Source of the DNA: Schistocephalus solidus
Taxonomy: Eukaryota > Platyhelminthes > Cestoda > Diphyllobothriidea > Diphyllobothriidae
Direction: 5' to 3'
Assembly (NCBI GenBank): GCA_017591395.1
Contig: WEDG01001284.1
Coordinates: forward strand, 21,645 to 85,644
Length of the DNA: 64,000 nt
Shown here: piece after piece, positions 57,011 to 64,000 of the stretch
Numbering within the stretch: the stretch's first letter is position 1
How the letters are laid out: the number at the start of each line of letters is the position of its first letter
Notes under the pieces: generated by a model
The model's input: the letters and a program-made list of their open reading frames with translations, nothing else
What the model was told of the DNA's origin: nothing
Database searches by the model: none
Translations under genes and position numbers: made by a program

Positions 57011-57207
57011 ACATTATCAATTTCAAACGATAAGTTGTTTGCAGTAACCGTTTTAATTGTCGACAAATCAACCAGTTGGAAATCTATATCAGCGTAAAAA
57101 ATTTTACCCCTGCGTATCCTGCGTAGACTGCACTCATATTTTCGACGAAAGATGAAACCAACAACTCAACTCATTGTAAGCTACCTGCCTCAGGACCCAA
57201 ACCTTGC

Positions 57208-58107
57208 TTGATTACACCTAGTAGTCACAACATTGACTCAAATATGCAACCCATAGATAAAGCTAAACAGCTAGACCTGTCCGCTTTACAGAACTGCAAC
57301 GACTTCATTATGAAGTTTGGATCTATTTTATCTGTACTCGGTAACCTGTTAGATGGTAACATATCTGATATCCCCTCGCAGGATTACAGACGTCTCGACT
57401 CGCTTGTTCACTTGGTTACCAACGAGGCTTTTGACAGACAGAAACGTAATCAAAACGTTCTCCTAAAAAATGCTTCCATACACAGACGCCCAGGTGACGT
57501 TGCTATGGACTTTTTGCGCTCGGATGGTTTCAACTACAAAATAGTGGAAGAAAAACGTCTCTCTTCGCGTAGCAAGAATCCTCCTATCTTATTTAAATTG
57601 TTTTCAACAATTAAGATGGACTCAATCTTTGCTCAATGAAGTCGCACTTTGCGCTATTTGGAAATGACAAAAGATTTCCTTTGTCGAGATCTTACACCAA
57701 TGGAGCGAAGAAATGGGTCTTTCCTGTCAAATATATCATCCCCTTCTGAACCTAATATTCACAAGTATGGTCGTATTTCCACTAACCGCAACGCACCGGT
57801 TAATTTATCTCCTCAGGTGTCCCGTTCGGTCAGCCCCTCCACTGCACCTTCTACTTCGTTTTCCCCCCAGCCGATTAATGTAATGTCCGCAAACCCGTCT
57901 AAAGCATTTATACCGTCTAACCCGTCTAAAGACCTAATACCGACAGCTTTCCCTCTTGAACGCCATTCTCCATCAAACCATGTTGACCGATATACAAGAC
58001 CCGACTTTGCAGCACTTCAGTGTATTGTATTGTTTTGTATTGTATATCTGTTTGCCCTCTCCCACCTGACTTTATATTCTATCGTAATTTTTCCAATTCC
58101 GTTTTAA
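57208..58107 (+). pseudogene. ORF1 of CR1-like LINE-1 (RNA-binding protein), one internal stop
   Basis: One frame, broken only by TGA at 57637-57639, has an N-terminal helical region (DFIMKFGSILSVLGNLLDG), then NQNVLLKNASIHRRPGDVA, PPILFKLFSTIKMDSIF | SRTLRYLEMTKDFLCRDLTP. The last blocks (PILFKL, TLRYL, RDLTPMERR) follow the fold order of LINE ORF1 nucleic-acid-binding domains, as in the ORF1 at 62.3 kb (RPLKIII, PDYELMERQ). A Pro/Ser-rich C-terminal part follows. The start at 57208 is not securely defined, because the first codons may be 5' UTR. The product would coat LINE RNA. This copy is truncated. Confidence 0.65.
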
Positions 58108-58381
58108 ATACTGACAGGCATATCCCGGTCTTAACCACTAAGGTTGGTTCGATACCGGAAGGTTATAATCCTACAACTTTTAGATATCCTTTTTAGCCTT
58201 TTGTTACTGACATTCCTTATACCACTTGTTCTGTCGAAGTTGGCAGTTACCCTCCAACCCACAAGAACTTCCAACTTAAATACCCACCTCAATTTTTAAA
58301 ATAAATAACGATAACCCTAGTTTGGATAACTGAACTACACTGTCATATTATTACTTTGTATAGATCTGTTATAAATAAGAT

Positions 58382-58594
58382 GTGCCAGCTGAGAGCCTGA
58401 TTTCAGTTAGTGCAAAGTTCGAAAACTTGCTTGAAATCATAGATACTGGCATGTGGGAACAGGTAGTTGATTTTCCCACCCGAGGATCAAACATACTTGA
58501 TCTCATTTTCTACAGAGGTTGTCAACCATTGTCAGTTTCACCTTTAGATCCGCTTGAGAGTTCAGACCATGCTTTAGTTCTTTCTTCACTATAA
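58382..58594 (+). pseudogene. C-terminal third of an APE-type endonuclease (LINE-1 ORF2)
   Basis: The frame reads FENLLEIIDTGMWEQVVDFP, TRGSNILDLIFYRGCQP and ESSDHALVLSSL. DLIF and the SDH triad residues are the last catalytic blocks of LINE apurinic-type endonucleases. The earlier ETW and GDFN blocks are missing, so an internal deletion removed the first two-thirds between ORF1 and this point. Confidence 0.7.
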
Positions 58595-58879
58595 ATCAAT
58601 GCTGATGAAACGTTTTCTAAAAAATATAGTTCTTTTCCATGATTTCCGATCATCAAATATGGGGGAATTACTAACACATCTTAATTCCCACGATTGGACT
58701 AACTTATTTATATGTTTGGATGTAAATATTTGTACTGATACATTCTAAAAAGTTATAGGTCCACTTATTTCTCGTTTCTGTTCTGATATTATTGCTCGAG
58801 CGATGCAGTCTGCCTCCCTTTATCTTTCCGCCGTAGACTGCGTAGACTCTCCCGTCGTTTTCATCTACTAAATGACACC

Positions 58880-60600
58880 TCAGTCTTGCCCTTGATCCAA
58901 CAAATCTTTGAAGAGGCTAAGAGGCTCTCGGAAGAAAAGCGACTAGCTGAAGAGGTTAACTTTGCCAAAAACCCTTCGTTAAATGTTGCAAAACTATTTT
59001 CGCGCACAGAAAAAGTGCAGATAAAAACTCAGTACCCTGTACTTCTAGACGCTTTTGCAAACCCTATAGCTGACGCTAAGTTGACGGCTGATAGCTTAAA
59101 TGTGTTTTTGTCCAGAACTTTTAGTGAACATTCGGTCGCCCCCTTTCCAAACATCCGGGTTTGGACCGGTAACGTCCTCGAAAACATAACCTTTTACCCT
59201 CTGGGACGTGACCGTAGCCATTCGGCGTTCTCGTCAATCTTACAGTCCTGGACCAGATGGCGTCCCGGTCAGCGTTCTAAAGGCAAATGCAAACGATATA
59301 ATTCCGTCACTTCTGTATAAAGATATTTAATCTTGCTCTTGAAAGTGAAACCTTCCCTATTTTATGGAAGGAAATCGCACATTCTGCCTATACCCAAACA
59401 CGGCCGAACTACGTCATTTCGACGACTTTAGGCCAAATAAATACACTGCCAGCAGCCTCGAAGATCTTAGAGACCTTGATTAAAGACAAGCTGATGCGTC
59501 ACCTAACAGAGAATAACCTACTTAATGCGGCTCAGCATGGGTTTCTCGAAAAATATCTTGTGACACCTGCCAGCTCTCTTACTTTGATCATGTGCTACAA
59601 TCTAGAGATAGTGGTTTTGCAATCTACACCGTTTATTTCGACTTCACGAAAGCTTTTGATCGTGTTGACCATGATCTCCTCCTGCTGAAACTTACCTCCT
59701 TTGGCATAGGTAATAAGCTTCTGAACCTAATATCCTCCTATTTGAATGCTCGTGCACAGCGAGTTAAAATTTCCGATGTTATCTCCAACCCCACGCACGT
59801 GAGGAGTGGAGTTATTCAGGGTAGCGTACTCGGCCCGCTTCTATTTTGCCTTTTTGTGAACGATGTTCCTGATTGTTTTTCAGTATGGTAGGCCCTTTAT
59901 GTATGCTGATGATTTAAAAGTTGCCTATCGATATAAACCGGCTGATCGCCAAATCTTGCTTGAGCTCTTAAAAAGGATCTTCAAGCCTTCGCTCAGTGGT
60001 GTCGCACATGGCGCCTTTCGCTTTCTTGGCACAAGTGCTCCGTTATGGTTAGTGGTGACAACCATCAGCCTCATCTAAGCATAGACGGTCATGACCTTAA
60101 TGTGCCCGGGGTTATAAAGGATCTGGGCATATCATATTCTAGTAGTCTTAATCTGTCAGAGCACTGCGCCCCTGATTGTCTCGAAAGCACGCCAAACCAC
60201 TGGGTTTATTCTCAGAAATTTTAAAACTGTCAATATTAGGACCAGCCTTTATAAAATGTATGTCAGACCTAGTCTGGAATACTGCTCGTTTCTATTAAGC
60301 CTTCTGCACGCGAGTGAACGGAGGAAGATAGAATCAGCCCAGCACTTCTTTACTAAAAGAGTTTTCACTTCAGAGCACAGAAACCTGTCCTACCAACAAC
60401 GCTGTGAGCTTACAAGCCTCGACCCGTTGTGGCTTCGTAGATTACAGAAGGGACTATTTTTACTGTTTAAACTTTTAAACAGTCTTTACCTTTTAACCCT
60501 CTTACATCCCTTAGACAGCTCGACCACTCTCGGCGCACCAGTCATCGAGATGTATTTTAATTTTTCCTTTGGCACGCACCGTTAGATACCGTCAGTTTTT
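58880..60600 (+). pseudogene. Reverse transcriptase of CR1-like LINE-1 ORF2, frameshifted
   Basis: Segments in order: the pre-RT linker IFEEAKRLSEEKRLAEEVNF (58886-59240); a shifted frame with PGPDGVPVSVLKANAN (about 59250); KDKLMRHLTENNLLNAAQHG (59476-); VYFDFTKAFDRVDHDLLLLK (motif A) and GVIQGSVLGPLLFCLFVND (motif B) in 59592-59880; YADD at 59902-59913 (motif C); YVRPSLEYCSFLL and LTSLDPLWLRRLQKGLFLLF (60256-60480). Shifts or stops occur near 59240, 59330, 59470, 59575 and 59880, and again before 60256. Catalytic residues are readable, but no intact frame exists. Confidence 0.8.
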
Positions 60601-61075
60601 TTCGGTAAACGCTATAGCCATCTGGAATAAACTACCCAGAAGTATTAAAATTCAGCAAAACTATCCTTTATTTACGCGAGCTGTCACTATTTTTCTACAT
60701 TCAGGACACCTTCCACAAATTTGAGGTGCTAATTCTCGGGAAGCTCTCTTTCGTTCTGATGGTTTCCACGGACTCTGAATCCGGTGCCGGACTTCATGCT
60801 GAAGGCAATATTGCTGACTCTGAAGTTCGTAATCGGGTGATTCCTAGTACAGAATACCTGATCCACGACAATGAAATGAGAAGTTCTACACCGTGCACCT
60901 GTGCCAATACTACCGTGTCCTGAACTTTAATCCGTTTAATGAGCTTTAGTTGTTTCTCCAGAAAACACTATAAAAAACTATCAGGAGTTTTTTCCCTGTC
61001 AGCTTGACCCCCTACTGTGTATCCCTTTTGACCTTGCCTATAAACTGGCAATAAATAGTTTATTAATTAATTAGT

Positions 61076-61834
61076 CGCAAGAGACTCTCTACGCCTATCT
61101 CACGAGATCCTCCTTTTTGAAGCTAATTCAAATATTTGTGCGATCCTTAAGTGGAGCGATAAGGAACTTATGGACGGATCCTTGAGCTGCTTTCGTAATT
61201 TTTTAAGCCGATTTTGAAGAAAGTGTGGGAACGTGGAATAAGTAGCATTTGATATAAAGTTCCTTTATGGAATAAAATTGAGGAGGTCTTCTGTTAGGCC
61301 TTGCAATGTATCGGGGAAAAAACTTGGATCATTATTTGAAAAAAGCTTGGCCAATCCAGAGTGCTTGTAAAATAATTTAATGATTCTTTGTTGACATGAG
61401 CAACGTCGAAGTAGATACGTTTTATTTTTGGCTTTACAGAGGAGGACAATGGAAAACAGCAATGAAATAATTTAGAATTTAGAATTTATATTTGGTTAGC
61501 ACCGGGAAGGTACTGTCTAATGCGTGACCAATTGTAACAAGGTTTTGCTGGAAATGCATAAGCAAGGGATGAACGCAATGAGAAAAATTTAATCTAAATT
61601 AATATCTTTTCAAGTCACTAAGCTGGCTTATTGAGACATGTTTGAAAATTAAATCGTGTTCAACAAGTTCTCACATTTTGGCGGAGAAGTACTTGTATGC
61701 CAGTTGATTTCTGGCAAATTAGTATCCCCTACGATTATTTTGACATCAAAGGGAACTTCTGTAACGTTTTTTTAAATGAGATTTACCTCAATAACCTAAA
61801 GTTTTACCCTCTTAGTTAAAGGCAGCTGCGCGGA
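61076..61834. other. No gene seen
   Basis: AT-rich spacer between two LINE remnants. No open frame of note. Confidence 0.5.
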
Positions 61835-62270
61835 AACTTGATACAAACCTTCCCTGTCGTTTGTGGCGTGGATTGCGCCTTCCTGTGTGATGAAGTTTCC
61901 AACTTGCCACTACGACTAATCTCCGATGTCATCCATTCAAACTACGTGTGCCACAAGGAATATTGGATGTTAGGAAGTATGTTTTCCCCATTCATGTCTT
62001 GGAACCGTGGAACAACCTACCTGAGGTGATTGTAATATCCCAGTCTGTGGATAAATTCAAACATCGGCTTGACATACATATGTTGCAGCACCACTAAGAC
62101 TATTTGTCTACTTAACCTTAACAATACCCGTGTACTATTTAAATCTGTCTGCATTCACTTGAATGTAACTTCTTTACATTGCTTCTAATTCTTGCGATTT
62201 TTATGTAACAAATAGAGAGTTCAAGCATGCAAGCCTATTTTCCTCAAATACACTGAACTGAACTGGCTTT
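61835..62270 (+). mobile_element. CR1-like LINE-2: 3'-terminal fragment
   Basis: A frame reads RKYVFPIHVLEPWNNLPEVI and VISQSVDKFKHRLDIHMLQ, ending at TAA 62095-62097. This is the typical C-terminus of CR1-type ORF2 (...VVKPWN.LP..VV...SVD.FK..LD). The 3' UTR continues to short ACTGA repeats at about 62255-62265. The fragment is 5'-truncated, as is usual for LINE insertions. Confidence 0.7.
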
Positions 62271-62339
62271 CATTGCCAGAATAACAAGGAGGATTATAGA
62301 CAAAGCCAATTATTGTTTTTTTCTTGTGTGGGAGGATGA

Positions 62340-62907
62340 ATGAAACGAAACAAGTATTTTCTGCTCACTGCTTCTTATCATTTTATTTCTGATGCTTTAT
62401 CAACAAATCAGAAATCAAATTCACCAAACAGACATTTCGACCGAAAACGCAATCTCGTTATTAAAAGGGCTCCCGTGCCCACTTCTCTGATTGTAAAGGA
62501 AAGGGTAGAACATGACCTTAGTCTTTTCCGAGAATACTAATATCTTATTCTTTTTTTTCACTGCCAGCCTGATCCCCACGGAATTTTTCATATGACAATG
62601 CCTGTAAACTGGCATTTAAAACAACTTTTATTATTATTATTATGGCGAATGCGTTACCGTGCACAAAGCATTCCGTTTAGGGAAAGCGAATGTTTCAAAT
62701 GAACTATCATCACCAAGGCCTCTTAAAATCATTATTGAAAATGATGTTCAGGCTACAAGCCTCCTAGAAGGGAGAATGACTCTCCGTAGTTCACACAGGG
62801 ATGTGATTTTTCAGCCAGATTACGAACTCATGGAAAGGCAGAAAATGAGGATGCTGAGAACCGAACTGAAGAGTAGAACCGAAGAGGGGGAAAATGGCTC
62901 CAAATAA
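62340..62907 (+). pseudogene. ORF1 of CR1-like LINE-3, interrupted by an insertion
   Basis: Part 1 (62340-62540): RKRNLVIKRAPVPTSLIVK and ERVEHDLSLFRE. Part 2 (62647-62907): TVHKAFRLGKANVSNELSSP, RPLKIIIENDVQATSLL, VIFQPDYELMERQKMRML and RTELKSRTEEGE. These are the two halves of a LINE ORF1 RNA-binding domain (…FRLGK…RPLKI…PD.T..ER…L..EL..R…GE). The split falls exactly where a roughly 100 bp foreign LINE tail sits. Confidence 0.7.
62541..62643 (+). mobile_element. Short LINE 3' tail nested inside LINE-3 ORF1
   Basis: CCTGATCCCCACGGAATTTTT followed by ATGCCTGTAAACTGGCATTTA and (ATT)n. The CCTRTAAACTGGCA word equals the end of LINE-1 at 61040-61055 (CCTATAAACTGGCAATAAAT). A 5'-truncated insertion of a LINE-1-related element explains it. 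Target duplication was not established. Confidence 0.6.
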
Positions 62908-63169
62908 AGGACGGGGAATTAAAAGTGATGAAGAGTTTTTTTCTTGTGGCAGACCCCATACATCAACAGGGCGGGACCTCACCGAGACGGCGGACACTAA
63001 ATACGAAGAAACCAACTGTACAGGAAGGCGCTCCAGAAGTCGGTGGACGACCACTCATTAGAACTCAGCGTGGGCGGGATGGACATCAGTTTGTCTCGGA
63101 AAGCACTGACAGACTCGAGCATTCAATCGCATGAAATGAGCATAAGTCTATATGGAGGAGTTACCCAGT

Positions 63170-63835
63170 CTAAATTGAGATATTTTTATACCAATGCGCA
63201 GAGTCTCCTTTCTAAAATAGACGAACTTAAGGCACTAGTCTCAGACCGAACCCCGATGTCGTTGCCATTACGGAAACGTGGTTCAAAGCCGAAATCGCAG
63301 ATAGCAAGGTTTCGATAGACGGATACCAGCACTTTCGAAGAGACCGAGAAAATAGACAGGGAGGTGGAGTGGCCGTAAACGTTAGGGCAAGAATCTTGGC
63401 AGTTGCGTGAGCGCACGCCATCTTTCTTGAACATGAATTTCTCTGGATAAAGATTAAATAGGATTGTTGACAAAACCTCCGATTCTTGACGATGTACAGA
63501 CCACCAAACATTTCATGTGCAGCTGATGAGTCACTCCTTCATTTGGTCAAGGAATTACCAAGTCACTAGGAGGTGATTATTGCTGGAGATTTCAATGCGC
63601 CAACTTCCTTCGGTAGCAAGCTAATGGATCTCACCCTCAACCAACTTCTGGTACAGAAGGTTAACATACCAAAGCGATTTAGAGAGAACCAGAGAGCCAA
63701 TTGGTTGGACCTAATATTTACGAAGGACTTCTCTTAAATTGATGAAGTGTATTCTATGGCACCCCTCGCTAAGAGTGAGCATAGTACGCTACTGTGGGAT
63801 TACTCACTTTATTCTCAGTGCCAGAAGAGAGCGCA
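63170..63835 (+). pseudogene. APE-type endonuclease of CR1-like LINE-3 ORF2
   Basis: Reads LRYFYTNAQSLLSKIDELKA, then after a one-base loss in the C-run near 63253 VVAITETWFKAEIADSKVSI (catalytic Glu), RQGGGVAVNV, MYRPPN, EVIIAGDFNAP, WLDLIFTKDF and LAKSEHSTLLW (SEHS where SDHS is usual). In-frame stops occur at about 63408, 63459, 63468, 63568 and 63735. The blocks are in the order expected for LINE endonucleases that nick target DNA. Inactive copy. Confidence 0.8.
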
Positions 63836-63968
63836 AGGCTAGCGAAATATATGGAAGGCTGATTTTAATGCGATGAAGAAAGAACTGACGTCCATGAAAT
63901 GGGATTTTTGCTCAAAGAGAATCCAGAGGAGGACTGGTGATCGTTCAAGACAATTTCACTCGATCTGA

Positions 63969-64000
63969 TTGAACGCTTTTATTTATTTATTTATTTATTT
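63969..64000. repeat. (TTTA)n microsatellite at the window edge
   Basis: Five or more TTTA units after GAACGCTT, interrupting or ending the LINE-3 linker (ISLDLIERF). Truncated by the window. Confidence 0.85.

Larger units (their letters stand above)
57110..61075 (+). mobile_element. CR1/Jockey-like LINE-1: ORF1 plus internally deleted ORF2
   Basis: Plus-strand order: ORF1 (57208-58107), a degraded stretch, the last third of an APE-type endonuclease (58382-58594), RT (about 59240-60000), the C-terminal region (60256-60590) and a 3' UTR ending CCTATAAACTGGCAATAAATAG plus ATTA repeats at about 61073. The simple-repeat 3' end and APE endonuclease/RT order fit the CR1/Jockey group (family knowledge). 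It is dead through many lesions. Confidence 0.8.
62300..64000 (+). mobile_element. CR1-like LINE-3: ORF1 and endonuclease, continuing past the window
   Basis: ORF1 lies at 62340-62907 (split by an inserted LINE tail) and the ORF2 endonuclease at about 63170-63830. The ORF2 linker then runs into a (TTTA)n tract at the window end. Same strand as the two LINEs before it. It carries several stops and shifts. Confidence 0.75.

Noticed and set aside
56621..57097. 158-codon frame before LINE-1
   Set aside because: It translates two tandem non-coding units in an AT-rich region. The apparent internal protein repeat is explained by the DNA repeat.

Overview
The window looks like accessory, repeat-dominated DNA from a flatworm nuclear genome, most likely a diphyllobothriid tapeworm (Spirometra/Schistocephalus/Dibothriocephalus group). 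The reasons are: no bacterial gene organisation; long AT-rich non-coding stretches; abundant microsatellites; several Penelope-like elements (PLEs) with GIY-YIG endonucleases; CR1/Jockey-type LINEs; a tRNA-derived SINE family; and an RTE-like LINE whose reverse transcriptase (RT) ORF runs into a C2H2 finger array. I remember that last architecture from diphyllobothriid sequences. The taxon is inference, not proof.

Layout. 1-2.6 kb: 3' two-thirds of a dead RTE-like LINE with RT and five finger units. 2.6-31 kb: mainly decayed dispersed repeats. These include repeat A (several copies in both orientations), SINE copies and fragments, telomere-like patches, a direct-repeat pair enclosing a second repeated module (10.0-11.1 kb), a roughly 1 kb inverted-repeat element (30.2-31.2 kb) and long AGT/ACT tracts. 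32.3-43.1 kb: a nest of three PLEs separated by (TA)n tracts. The second and third PLEs are large imperfect palindromes in which a second partial copy lies head-to-head. 43-51 kb: SINEs, repeats and microsatellites. 51.4-52.2 kb: the only convincing non-transposon ORF, an intact intronless 265-codon multi-pass membrane protein. 54.1-54.7 kb: a PLE remnant. 56.6-61.1 kb: a CR1-like LINE with tandem 5' units. 61.8-64 kb: a CR1-like 3' fragment and a further CR1-like LINE (ORF1 plus endonuclease) with another LINE tail inserted in ORF1; it runs off the window.

How the parts relate. Every element ORF carries stops or frameshifts, so nothing in the window looks autonomously active. The LINEs would have supplied target-primed reverse transcription, and the SINEs would depend on such machinery. 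The PLEs combine RT with a C-terminal GIY-YIG endonuclease. At the PLE 3' ends a short motif recurs with fixed spacing (CTGANGA, 19-20 nt, GAAA) even between families that otherwise differ. It resembles the core of the hammerhead ribozymes known from PLE pseudo-LTRs. This motif, the repeated head-to-head PLE architecture and the membrane-protein ORF are the points most worth following up.
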